Of a DNA stretch of 64,000 nucleotides, positions 1 through 8,071 are shown one piece after another (position 1 is the stretch's first letter; each line of letters begins with the position of its first letter). Source of the stretch: Achromobacter sp. HZ34 (GTDB taxonomy: Bacteria; Pseudomonadota; Gammaproteobacteria; Burkholderiales; Burkholderiaceae_B); the NCBI RefSeq assembly GCF_002209485.1, contig NZ_NJIX01000002.1, forward strand, positions 372,001-436,000. Direction: 5' to 3'. The notes under the pieces were generated by a model. The model saw nothing but the letters and a program-made list of their open reading frames with translations. It was not told the origin of the DNA and ran no database searches. Both the position numbers and the translations under genes were made by a program.

Positions 1-1149
1 ACGTCCCTTGAAGTTGCGCGTGCTGGACGTCAGGCAGCGTTCACCATCGCCGACCACGCCCATGCTGCCGCCAAGGCAGGCGCCGCATGTGGCGTTGGTC
101 ACCAACGCGCCCGCTTCGATGAATATCTCGATCAGCCCTTCCTTGGAAGCCTGCTTCATGACGTCGCTGGAAGAGGGCGTGATGATCATGCGTACGTCCG
201 GATGTACATGCCGGCCCCGCAGGACGGTAGCGGCGATGCGCAAGTCTTCGATCCGGGCATTGGCGCATGACCCGATGAACGCCTGGTCGATCTTCAGCCC
301 CTTCACCTCGGAGACGGGCTTGACGTTGCCAGGAACGAAGTGCGGCATGACGATCAGCGGCTCCACCTCGTCCAGGTCGATGTCGCGCACTTCCGCATAC
401 TCAGCGTCCTCGTCCGCGAACACAGGCTCCCAAGGTTCGGTAGTGCGCCCCGCAAGATAGGCAGCCGTTACCTCGTCGGCCTCGAACAACGCGAATTCGG
501 CACTCAGTTCAGCGCTCATGGTGGACATGGTCTGGCGCCCTGACATGTCGATGCCGCGCACCGCCGGCCCCGCATACTCGACGTTGTGGCCGACGTGGTC
601 ACCATACTTGCCGGCGATGTAGTGGATGATGTCGCGCGGATAAACGCCCGGACGCAGCTTGCCCTTCAACTCATAGCGTATGGTCGGGTAGACGATAAAC
701 CAGGTCCGGCCCGTGCAGACCACGTACAGCAATTCCTCTGAACCGACGCCACGCGCCGCGCAGTTAAAGGCGCCGCTCGCGCAAGTATGCGAATCGGAGC
801 ACATCAGCACGGAGCCGGGGCGGGCCATGCCCAGTTCCGCCATCAGCTGGTGGCTGATCCCCTGGCGCCCCTCGCCATAGAACTTGATGCCATAGCGCGC
901 GGCAAAGTTGCGGCCGTTCTTCAAGCCATTCGCGATGGTGATATTGGGCGCGGGTATCGTGTGATCGAAAACCAGTGCGATGCGATCCGGATCCCATACT
1001 TTCTCCGGGAAGGGGAAGCGGCCGGGAATGGTGAAGGTACTGTCCAGCAAAACCGCTTGATCGACCTTGACCGTCACGATATCGCCCGCTGACACCTTGG
1101 CTTTACCCGCCGCGCGCGCGAGCAGCTTTTCCAGCATGGTCATGCCCAT
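1..1149 (-). CDS. LeuC/aconitase-family hydro-lyase large subunit (partial, 3' end outside window)
   Basis: Large subunit of a two-subunit iron-sulfur hydro-lyase of the 3-isopropylmalate dehydratase/homoaconitase family. The visible 383 residues include SDSHTCASG, GSCANARIEDLR and CGACLGG followed by GERCLTSSTRNFKGR. These supply the three cysteine ligands of a [4Fe-4S] cluster and the family's C-terminal signature. The chosen start is the ATG at 1149 (MGMTMLEKLL), with GGAGAC about 6 bases upstream. In-frame ATGs at 1143 and 1137 are alternatives. The small-subunit gene lies just upstream on the same strand. There are no leucine biosynthesis neighbours; a Bug receptor, an amidohydrolase and an MmgE/PrpD gene lie next door, so a catabolic substrate (a substituted malate or maleate) is more likely than isopropylmalate. 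The substrate is inference. The C-terminus is outside the window. Confidence 0.88.
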   Translation of the reverse strand, partial: MGMTMLEKLLARAAGKAKVSAGDIVTVKVDQAVLLDSTFTIPGRFPFPEKVWDPDRIALVFDHTIPAPNITIANGLKNGRNFAARYGIKFYGEGRQGISHQLMAELGMARPGSVLMCSDSHTCASGAFNCAARGVGSEELLYVVCTGRTWFIVYPTIRYELKGKLRPGVYPRDIIHYIAGKYGDHVGHNVEYAGPAVRGIDMSGRQTMSTMSAELSAEFALFEADEVTAAYLAGRTTEPWEPVFADEDAEYAEVRDIDLDEVEPLIVMPHFVPGNVKPVSEVKGLKIDQAFIGSCANARIEDLRIAATVLRGRHVHPDVRMIITPSSSDVMKQASKEGLIEIFIEAGALVTNATCGACLGGSMGVVGDGERCLTSSTRNFKGR

Positions 1150-1167
1150 GATGCGTCTCCTGAATGA

Positions 1168-1698
1168 TTATTTGAGATAGCCGTCACGCTTGAGCAAGGG
1201 GCGGATGCCGCCGGCCAGCGCAAGCTGTATGAGTTGATCGGGCAGTGTCTGGGAGTCCAGCGCAATGCCCTTGCTGACATTACGCACGATCTCACTGTCA
1301 ACGTCGATTTCGAGTTCTTCGCCATCGGTGGTCGCGGCGGCGATACCCGCGCAATTCAAAGGCAGGATGCCGTAATTGACGCAATTACGAACGAACAGGC
1401 CGTTCACGCTTTCCGCCACTACCGCCACGATGCCAAGCTGCTTCAGCAGCTTGGCCGCCGGGCGCGATGATCCCGTTCCAAAATTCTTGCCGCCGACGAT
1501 GATGTCGCCGGCGCCAACCAGGGCGCTCCAACCCGGCCGGATGCTTTCGAAACAGAGCTTCTTCTGTTCATCCTCCGGCAGCGTGCGAGCCACGTTGGGC
1601 ATCATCATGTCCGTATTGATGTTGTCGCCGAACTTCCAGATCCTGCCTCTCAGCATTGCGCCCCGCACTGCCCCGGCGCTTTCCATCGCTGTCTCCAT
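1168..1698 (-). CDS. LeuD-type hydro-lyase small subunit
   Basis: Swivel-domain subunit (176 aa) that pairs with the LeuC-like gene 18 bases downstream. Near the N-terminus it has GRIWKFGDNINTDMMMP, the usual opening of LeuD-type subunits, and at about residues 69-79 GGKNFGTGSSR, the substrate-recognition loop. The length fits LeuD homologues (about 165-200 aa). I chose the ATG at 1698 because GAGGAG sits 8 bases upstream. The frame stays open for 152 codons further, but that stretch has no family resemblance and overlaps the divergent gene. The pair probably hydrates or dehydrates a C4-C7 dicarboxylate such as isopropylmalate, citraconate or dimethylmaleate. The sequence alone does not choose among these. 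Confidence 0.88.
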   Translation of the reverse strand: METAMESAGAVRGAMLRGRIWKFGDNINTDMMMPNVARTLPEDEQKKLCFESIRPGWSALVGAGDIIVGGKNFGTGSSRPAAKLLKQLGIVAVVAESVNGLFVRNCVNYGILPLNCAGIAAATTDGEELEIDVDSEIVRNVSKGIALDSQTLPDQLIQLALAGGIRPLLKRDGYLK

Positions 1699-1743
1699 CG
1701 CTGTCTCCTCTGCGGTTTTGCCAACCATCCATTTATCGATTGC

Positions 1744-1785
1744 TTGACAACACCAATTATCTAGTCTTATATATGACTTTGTCAA
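1744..1785. promoter_or_regulatory. Overlapping divergent sigma-70 promoters
   Basis: Plus strand: TTGACA at 1744-1749, 17-base spacer, TTATAT at 1767-1772, reading toward the Bug receptor. Minus strand: TTGACA (complement of 1780-1785), 18-base spacer, GATAAT (complement of 1756-1761), reading toward the hydro-lyase pair. The two -35 boxes form the visible dyad TTGACAA/TTGTCAA. Face-to-face overlap means the two promoters should interfere with each other. Confidence 0.7.
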
Positions 1786-1927
1786 ACATGCTGCGGTCAA
1801 TAGCCGGATCGGATAGGCAGTACGGGGCTTGTGGAGAAGTCCCGGCCGGTTCACTCGACGTGGCATGGGCAAGCAGCAGCGTCGCAGGTCCAGCAAGCAA
1901 AATTTTAAAAATCGATGGGAGACAACC

Positions 1928-2911
1928 ATGTTCTTCAGCCGTATCGCCGCGCCTCTCGCGGCAGCCGCTACCTTCGCTATCGCCGGTACGTCTTGTGCAC
2001 ACGCAGGCGACTTTCCGGACAAGCCCGTACGCATCATCGTCCCTTCGACGGCGGGCGGTGCATTGGATTTCCTCGCACGCGTCGTCGGCGCCAAGCTGTC
2101 GCAGCAGTGGGGACAAGCCGTGGTCGTCGAGAACCGGCCCGGCGCGGGCGGCATCGTCGGATCGCAGTTCGTCGCACAATCCGCCCCTGATGGCCAGACG
2201 CTACTGATCGTGGCTACCGGCTATACCGTCAATCCCTCCATCTATGCCAAGTTGCCTTATGACACGGTGAAGGACTTCACGCCTATCACCCTGCTCGCGG
2301 AAACCTCGCATGTGCTCGCGGCGTCACCGCAATCCAAAATCACTTCCGTCGCGCAGCTATTGAAGGAAGTGGGAGAGAAACCGGGGCGCATTACCTACGC
2401 CGTGTCGGGGATCGGGACGGGCGGCTGGCTGACCGGCGAACTCATGAAGAAGGACGGCAAGCTCAATATGCTCGCCATTCCCTATAAGGGCAGCGGCGCG
2501 GCCACCTCCGGCGTGGTAGCAGGCCAGACAGATCTGCTGATTACGGACGTCGGCCCCGTTCTGCCCTTTGCCCAGTCGAAGCAGTTGCAGCCGCTGGCAG
2601 TGACCGGATTGAAACGGTCTGCCCAACTGCCCGACGTCCCGACCCTGGACGAGAGCGGCATGAAGGGCTTTGAAGTGGGCGCCTGGGCCGGCATCCTGGG
2701 ACCGGGAAATATGCCGCCCGCCCTGGTGCAAAAGATCCAGCATGATTTCGCCGAAGCCGCCAATGCGCCCGACGTGAAGGAGAAGCTGACGGCGCAGGGC
2801 TATGACCCCGTCGTCAGCTCACCGGAGGAATTCCGCAAGGTCGTCACGGACGAGTTGAACAAGTGGGGCGAACTGATGCGCGATGCGGGCATCAAGCCCA
2901 CCGAGAAGTGA
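1928..2911 (+). CDS. Bug-family TTT periplasmic substrate-binding receptor
   Basis: Periplasmic receptor of the Bug/TctC family (327 aa), which captures carboxylates for tripartite tricarboxylate transporters. It has a Sec signal (MFFSRIAAPL, cleavage likely after CAHA). Family landmarks follow: FPDKPVRIIVP, VVVENRPGAGGIVGSQFVA, PDGQTLLIV, KDFTPIT and IPYKGSGA. The ATG at 1928 is preceded by GGGAGACAACC; upstream codons are not signal-like. The amidohydrolase and MmgE/PrpD genes follow on the same strand, consistent with uptake and breakdown of one compound. No TctA/TctB membrane genes are present in the window, so this receptor must share an importer encoded elsewhere or act as a sensor. The ligand cannot be read from the sequence. 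Confidence 0.93.
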   Translation: MFFSRIAAPLAAAATFAIAGTSCAHAGDFPDKPVRIIVPSTAGGALDFLARVVGAKLSQQWGQAVVVENRPGAGGIVGSQFVAQSAPDGQTLLIVATGYTVNPSIYAKLPYDTVKDFTPITLLAETSHVLAASPQSKITSVAQLLKEVGEKPGRITYAVSGIGTGGWLTGELMKKDGKLNMLAIPYKGSGAATSGVVAGQTDLLITDVGPVLPFAQSKQLQPLAVTGLKRSAQLPDVPTLDESGMKGFEVGAWAGILGPGNMPPALVQKIQHDFAEAANAPDVKEKLTAQGYDPVVSSPEEFRKVVTDELNKWGELMRDAGIKPTEK

Positions 2912-2919
2912 GCCGCCTC

Positions 2920-3807
2920 ATGCCCATCGTGGATTCGCAAGTTCACATCTGGGCGGCCAGCACGCCCGAACGCCCCTGGCCCGCGCGTCATGCGCCTCAT
3001 CGGGAGCCGCCGCTGGGACCGGACGAACTGCTACGGCTCATGGATCGGGCCGGCGTAGACGGCGCGATCCTGGTGCCGCCGTCATGGGAAGGCGAACGCA
3101 ACGACCTGGTGCTGGCTGCTGCCGCAAGACATCCAACGCGTTTCGCGGCAATGGGCAGGTTGGACCCCGGCGATCCCGACCTGTCCGCTCGCCTCGCCGG
3201 ATGGCGCGAGCAGCCCGGCATGCTCGGTCTGCGTTTCTCCCTGCATCGTCCCGGCATGGCGCAGGCCTTGGAGAACGGCGCTATGGACGCGGTCTGGCAG
3301 GGTGCCGAACGCCATGGCGTGCCTGTCATGCTGTTGCTGCCGCAGGCCAGGATGCCGGTCATCGGCACTATCGCCGCCCGTTACCCGGGACTGCGCCTGG
3401 TCCTGGACCATTTGGGCGTGCCCAGTTCCGTCCCCGTCGAGCAGCGGTTCAGGGATATGGATGCGCTGTTGGCGCTTGCCGCATATCCAAACGTTGCCGT
3501 GAAAGCCTCCGCACTGCCCTGCCTGAGTCTGATGCCTTACCCGCATCCGGACCTGGCGGCACCGCTACGGCTGACGTTCGCCGCCTTCGGTGCGCGGCGC
3601 ATGTTCTGGGGCAGCGACCTGTCGCGCCTGCCTTGTTCGTATCGTGCGGCCGTGGACATGTTGCCCCACGCCCTGCCCGATCTCGACGCCGAAGATCGCG
3701 CCTGGGTCATGGGCAAGGGGATTTGCGAATGGCTGGGCTGGCACAGGCCGCACGATGCGGTGACTCCCGCGCCTGGCGCATTCGAATCCGGTCACGCTGC
3801 TGCCTGA
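2920..3807 (+). CDS. Amidohydrolase-2 family hydrolase (lactonase-like)
   Basis: TIM-barrel metallohydrolase (295 aa) of the family containing 2-pyrone-4,6-dicarboxylate lactonase and sugar lactonases. The first metal motif reads VDSQVHIW (residues 4-11), with Gln at the first position of the usual HxH. LVLDHLG is at about 160-166 and FWGSDLSR with the catalytic Asp at about 233. The start is uncertain: ATG 2920 gives the natural N-terminus, and a GTG at 2908 overlapping the stop of the Bug gene is an alternative. It lies 8 bases after the Bug receptor and upstream of an MmgE/PrpD gene, so it probably hydrolyses a lactone or cyclic ester in that pathway. The substrate is unknown. Confidence 0.85.
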   Translation: MPIVDSQVHIWAASTPERPWPARHAPHREPPLGPDELLRLMDRAGVDGAILVPPSWEGERNDLVLAAAARHPTRFAAMGRLDPGDPDLSARLAGWREQPGMLGLRFSLHRPGMAQALENGAMDAVWQGAERHGVPVMLLLPQARMPVIGTIAARYPGLRLVLDHLGVPSSVPVEQRFRDMDALLALAAYPNVAVKASALPCLSLMPYPHPDLAAPLRLTFAAFGARRMFWGSDLSRLPCSYRAAVDMLPHALPDLDAEDRAWVMGKGICEWLGWHRPHDAVTPAPGAFESGHAAA

Positions 3808-3841
3808 TGCAGCAGCACCTTAACAAACCTTGGAGAAGATC

Positions 3842-5278
3842 TTGAGCGAAGTCAAAGAAGCGTCCCCGGCAGCGGTGGCAGAAAGCCGCCCGGCACCTGA
3901 AAGTTTTTCACGTGGGCTGGCAGCTCGAGTGGTCAAACAGCATTTCCGTGACCTGCCGGCCGACGCCATCAAGTGGGCCCGTGTGGGCATCCTCGATACG
4001 CTGGGTGTGACCATCGCGGGCAGCCGCGAACCCGCCGCCCTACTCGCGGGAAAGGCGCTCGACGACAACGCCGGGCCTTGCCTGGTACTGGGCGCGCGAC
4101 GCCGCACGGCGGCCCTGGATGCCGCGCTGATCAATGGTGCAGCCTCCCATGCCCTGGATTTCGATGACTGCAACAACACGCTGGGCGGCCATCCCTCGGC
4201 TCCCGTGCTGTCCGCGCTACTCCCGCTGGCCGAACAACTGGGCAGCTCGGGCGCAGAGTTCGTGAATGCCTATGTCGCGGGATTCGAGGTCGAATGCAAG
4301 ACCGGCATGGCCGTCAACCTGCATCACTACACCAAGGGATGGCATCCGACCGCAACCCTGGGCGTCTTCGGCGCCGCCGCGGCCTGCGCACGCTTGATGA
4401 ACCTGGACGAAGACGGCGTCGCTACCGCGCTTGCGCTGGCGGCGTCGTTCTCATCCGGTTTGAAGGCCAACTTCGGCACCATGACCAAGCCTCTGCACGT
4501 GGGCCATGCGGCACGCAATGGCTTGTACGCCGCGCGCCTTGCCCAGCAGGGCTACAGCGCCAATGCGGATGGCGTCTTCGAACACAAGCACGGCTTCCTG
4601 GAAGTTTTCAACGGCCCCGGCACGTACGACACCCGCAAAGCGCTGGCTGCCTGGGGCGCGCCGCTGGACATCGTGGAGCCCGGCATCGCCATCAAGCAAT
4701 ATCCCTGCTGCGGCGCTACCCACCCCGCCGTGGACGCCATGTTGGATATCGTGCAGCAGCACCGCCCGCGCCTTGAAGACGTCGAGCGCATCGATGCCGC
4801 CGTGCACAGCCGCAGGCTGGCTCACACGGATCGTCCCTATCCCCAGAGCGAACTGGACGCGAAGTTCAGCTTGCAATATGTCATGGCGCGCGCCTTGGCC
4901 GATGGGCACATCGGGCTGCAGGATTTTGAAAACGAAGCGTATCGGGAAGCCCGCATCGTTCCGCTGCTGCGTCGGGTGTACGTGGGCGCCTATGACGAGA
5001 CTGGCGCCGGTGGCTTTCCGCAGGACAAGCATTTCGGCGGCTATGTCGCGGTGACATTGCACGATGGAACGGTGTTGAAAGCTCAGGTTGAGCAGCCGCT
5101 GGGCCGCACGTCGGCCAACCCATTGCCGCCCGATCGCCTGCGCGACAAGTTCACTCTGTGCGCGCAGACCGTCTTGCGTCCCGACGCCGTCCCGGCGATC
5201 GCCGAGACGATCGAACGCGTAGAGAAGCTCGATTCCATGCGCGCGATCACCTCACTCATCCAGGCTGCCGCACGTTGA
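3842..5278 (+). CDS. MmgE/PrpD family protein (first of four)
   Basis: Cytoplasmic protein of the 2-methylcitrate dehydratase/cis-aconitate decarboxylase family (about 478 aa, normal length). Typical elements are GILDTLGVTIAGS, NGAASHALDFDD (about residue 97-108), GFEVECKTG, HHYTKGWHPTATLGVFGAAAA, MTKPLHVGHAARNG and IKQYPCCGATHPAVDA. I favour the TTG at 3842, which has GGAGAAG 3-9 bases upstream; a TTG at 3830 is in the same frame. It is the third gene of the Bug-amidohydrolase-PrpD operon, just upstream of the convergent GntR gene. The family carries out hydro-lyase, decarboxylase and iminodisuccinate-type reactions, so only the fold and a role on a di- or tricarboxylate can be claimed. Confidence 0.9.
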   Translation: MSEVKEASPAAVAESRPAPESFSRGLAARVVKQHFRDLPADAIKWARVGILDTLGVTIAGSREPAALLAGKALDDNAGPCLVLGARRRTAALDAALINGAASHALDFDDCNNTLGGHPSAPVLSALLPLAEQLGSSGAEFVNAYVAGFEVECKTGMAVNLHHYTKGWHPTATLGVFGAAAACARLMNLDEDGVATALALAASFSSGLKANFGTMTKPLHVGHAARNGLYAARLAQQGYSANADGVFEHKHGFLEVFNGPGTYDTRKALAAWGAPLDIVEPGIAIKQYPCCGATHPAVDAMLDIVQQHRPRLEDVERIDAAVHSRRLAHTDRPYPQSELDAKFSLQYVMARALADGHIGLQDFENEAYREARIVPLLRRVYVGAYDETGAGGFPQDKHFGGYVAVTLHDGTVLKAQVEQPLGRTSANPLPPDRLRDKFTLCAQTVLRPDAVPAIAETIERVEKLDSMRAITSLIQAAAR

Positions 5279-5284
5279 AACGGA

Positions 5285-6115
5285 TCAGCGTCCGCCGACC
5301 CGCAGGCGGAATCGATCGGCGCGACCGAAAGAAACGCGCCATTCGACTGCCCGGCTGTCGAATGTGGACGCCGTGCGGGTGATGACGAGAACCGGCGCGC
5401 CTGCTTCGATACCCAGCAGGCGCCCTGTCTCCTCGTCCGCGGTGGAGAACGTCAACTCTTCGTCGACCGAATTCACGACGACGCCGAAGCGCGCTTCGTA
5501 ATACGGATACAGCAGCGTGCCCGGCGCATCGGCGGGGTTCTTCAGCAATTCGGCGAAGGGATCCTTGCGCAGGTATATATGCTCGGCGATGACCAGATCG
5601 TCCCCCCACACGCGCAAACGCTCGATGCGGACGGCCAGCTCCCTGCCGACGATGCCCAGCGCTTCGGCAGCGTCTGCTGGCGGCTTGACGGACTCGATGC
5701 CCAGGATGCGGCTTTCGGGAATGGCGCTGCGCGCATTGGCCGGCATGTCGAAGAACCGCGTCGGCAAGCCGCCCAATTGCGGGCGTCTTACGTAGGTTCC
5801 GCTGCCCTGGCGCCGTTGCAGCAATCCTTCCGATACCAGTTCCTCGATCGCCCGACGGACGGTGCCCAGGGACAAGCCGTACTGCGCCGCAAGGTCTTGC
5901 TCACTATCGATGACGCTGCCTACCGGCCAATTACGCGCCTGTATGCGGTTACGCAGCACGCCGGCCAAACGCTGGAACAAGGAAAGCCGGGGATCGATAG
6001 CAGCCAGTTCGTCGGCCGGCGACTCGCGCAAAAAGGTCTTGGATGGCGCGGTTTGCTCTCCAGCGGACGACGGCGCGCGGCTGGTTCTGGGACGACGTGG
6101 TGTTGCGGGACTCAA
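5285..6115 (-). CDS. GntR family regulator, HutC/UTRA type
   Basis: Transcription factor (276 aa) with an N-terminal winged helix (LFQRLAGVLRNRI, then DLAAQYGLSLGTVRRAIEELVSEGLLQRRQGSGTYV) and a C-terminal UTRA ligand-binding domain (from ESRILGIESVKPP to EWRVSFGRADRF). UTRA domains bind small acids, sugars or amino acids. The chosen start is TTG 6115, with GGAGA at 6121-6125 in the reading direction; the frame is open a little further to 6184, without a better signal. It is convergent with the PrpD operon, ends 6 bases after it, and faces away from the ThDP operon. A strong inverted repeat between it and that operon (6250-6312) is its most likely operator. Confidence 0.9.
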   Translation of the reverse strand: MSPATPRRPRTSRAPSSAGEQTAPSKTFLRESPADELAAIDPRLSLFQRLAGVLRNRIQARNWPVGSVIDSEQDLAAQYGLSLGTVRRAIEELVSEGLLQRRQGSGTYVRRPQLGGLPTRFFDMPANARSAIPESRILGIESVKPPADAAEALGIVGRELAVRIERLRVWGDDLVIAEHIYLRKDPFAELLKNPADAPGTLLYPYYEARFGVVVNSVDEELTFSTADEETGRLLGIEAGAPVLVITRTASTFDSRAVEWRVSFGRADRFRLRVGGR

Positions 6116-6249
6116 GGATCTCTCCAGAAAGTGCAAGGCCCCTATTATGCGCCAGGCTGTCATCTGGAAGACTAGAGATCTCAATGTGAAATCGTCTCTC
6201 CAGGCAATCCTTGTCGTCCCTAAGGCGGATGGTCAACAGAAATCCCGGA

Positions 6250-6312
6250 CTGTTAACACCTAATCCGGATTTACCCCGGCTTAGCGGGTATATTTCCTTT
6301 AGGTGTTGACAG
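6250..6312. promoter_or_regulatory. Inverted-repeat operator, candidate GntR site
   Basis: CTGTTAACACCTAA at 6250-6263 is matched by TTAGGTGTTGACAG at 6299-6312, its reverse complement at 13 of 14 positions. The two arms have centres 49 bases apart. The pair sits between the GntR gene (minus) and the ThDP operon (plus). Spacing near 50 bases would suit two dimers or a looped repressor. The site is seen; the regulator is inferred from position. Confidence 0.6.
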
Positions 6313-6388
6313 TTCGAAGGGATCTAATCAAGAATCTCTGCCAGAGACAGTGTCTGATCCCCCACAGGCACCACAAGAAAGGAAGGCT

Positions 6389-8068
6389 ATGAAGGTCTAC
6401 GAGGCGGTGGCCGAGGCGCTTGTCGCCGAAGGTGTCGACAGAATCTTTGGCTTGATGGGCGACGGCAATATGTCCATCTGGGCAGAGCTGGTCCGCCGCG
6501 GTGGCGTGGACATGGTTTCGTCCGGCCACGAGCAAGGTGCGGTGGCGATGGCCGACGGGTATGGACGAGCCACCGGCAAGGTGGGCGTTGCCACCGTCAC
6601 CCACGGGCCGGGCCTGACCCAGACCGCAACCTCGCTGAACGTTGCCGCCCGCAACCGCTCTTCCCTGGTGCTGGTGGTGGGCCAGGTCAGGCGCGGCGCC
6701 CTGCACGGCAGCCAGCGCATGAACCAGCGCCCCTTCGTGGAAGCCTGCGGCGCCTACTTCGCCGATGTGACGACGCCGGAGAACCTGGCGGCCGAGATGG
6801 CCAATGCGTTCTACATCGCGCGCGTCCGCCGCATGCCGGTAGTGCTGAACCTGGACGTGGCGATGCAGGAACGATCGTTCGACTGGGACTTCACCTACCG
6901 GCCTTCGGCCGAAAGCCTTCCCCCTCGCCCCACCACGCCCTCCGAAGCCATCCTCGCCGAACTGGTCGACAAACTGGAACAGGCGGAGCGTCCAGTCATC
7001 ATTGCCGGCGTGGGCGCCATGAAGTCCGGCGCCAGGGCAAGCCTGCTGCAACTGGGAGAACAGGTCGGCGCATTGCTGGCGACGTCTCTGCAAGGCAAGG
7101 GCTACTTCGCCGGCGAAACCTATGACGTGGGCATCAGCGGCAGTTTCGCCAGCGAGCCCACGGAGCGATTGCTGGGCGACGCCGATTTGGTGCTGGGCGT
7201 GGGTGCCGAGATCGGCTACTACACCGCCGAAGGCGGCATGATGTTCCCGATGGCGGACATCGCCCGCATCGACATCGACCCGGTGCCCGGCGACATCCCC
7301 GCCCTGCCCGGCCTGCATGCCTGCGGCGATGCCCGCGCGACGGTAGAACTGCTGGTGCAGCGACTGCGTGAGCGCGGTGTGGCCAAGACCGGCTACCGCA
7401 ATGACGAGACGCGCGCCATCCTGGAAGCGCCGCCGCATGTGTTTCCGGCGACGCATGACGGCATCGAGCCGCGCGCCCTGGCCCACGCCATCGGCGCGGC
7501 CTTGCCCGAGAACAGCCTGGTGACCTGCGGCAACTGTCACTTCTGGGCCTTCCCCGCGATGTACATGCCGCTGCCGCGTGGCGCCACACTGAATTTCTCC
7601 TACCAGTTCGGCTGCATAGGGCAGACTTTGCCGCTGGCCATCGGTATCGGCAGCGCCTATCCCGACCGTCCGCACGTCATGCTGGAAGGCGACGGCGCCA
7701 TGCTGATGAATATCCAGGAGCTGTTCACGGTGCAGCGCTTCAAGCGCAACCTGGTGGTCGTCGTGTGGAACGACTGCGGCTTCGGCGCCGAGGTGCACAA
7801 GCTGCGCGCGCACGGTTTCGACGCGACTTTGGCCCAATGGGAATCCGCCGACTTCGTCGCCATCGCGCGCGCCTTCGGCGGCGACGGCGCGCGTATCGAA
7901 TCGGTCGACGAGGTCGCGGGCGCCATCAGCCATGGTGTCGCGCGCGGCGGGCTGTACCTGATCGACGCGCGGGTTTCGCCCAGCGCCGTCAGCGATCCCT
8001 ATAACAAGCTGCATTTCGGCGTGCCCAACCAGGCGCCCCTGCTGCGGCCTGCTACTGCGCGGAGTTGA
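6389..8068 (+). CDS. Thiamine-diphosphate-dependent enzyme (acetolactate synthase-like)
   Basis: ThDP enzyme of 559 aa with the usual three domains. The Pyr domain holds the activating glutamate in SSGHEQGAVAMADGYGRATG (Glu about 48). A central domain follows, then a PP domain with EGDGAMLMNIQELFTV (about 432-447) and WND, the Mg-ThDP motif. This family includes acetolactate synthase, benzoylformate decarboxylase and oxalyl-CoA or sulfopyruvate decarboxylases. ATG 6389 has GGAAGG 3-8 bases upstream; a GTG at 6350 lacks one. It heads an operon with a CoxG-like protein and two Bug receptors, so it probably cleaves an imported 2-oxo acid rather than making branched-chain amino acids. No regulatory small subunit is nearby. 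Confidence 0.88.
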   Translation: MKVYEAVAEALVAEGVDRIFGLMGDGNMSIWAELVRRGGVDMVSSGHEQGAVAMADGYGRATGKVGVATVTHGPGLTQTATSLNVAARNRSSLVLVVGQVRRGALHGSQRMNQRPFVEACGAYFADVTTPENLAAEMANAFYIARVRRMPVVLNLDVAMQERSFDWDFTYRPSAESLPPRPTTPSEAILAELVDKLEQAERPVIIAGVGAMKSGARASLLQLGEQVGALLATSLQGKGYFAGETYDVGISGSFASEPTERLLGDADLVLGVGAEIGYYTAEGGMMFPMADIARIDIDPVPGDIPALPGLHACGDARATVELLVQRLRERGVAKTGYRNDETRAILEAPPHVFPATHDGIEPRALAHAIGAALPENSLVTCGNCHFWAFPAMYMPLPRGATLNFSYQFGCIGQTLPLAIGIGSAYPDRPHVMLEGDGAMLMNIQELFTVQRFKRNLVVVVWNDCGFGAEVHKLRAHGFDATLAQWESADFVAIARAFGGDGARIESVDEVAGAISHGVARGGLYLIDARVSPSAVSDPYNKLHFGVPNQAPLLRPATARS

Positions 8069-8071
8069 GCC

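Noticed and set aside
1744-1785. TTGACAA/TTGTCAA dyad considered as a repressor operator
   Set aside because: Both arms are explained better as the -35 boxes of two overlapping promoters with correctly spaced -10 boxes.
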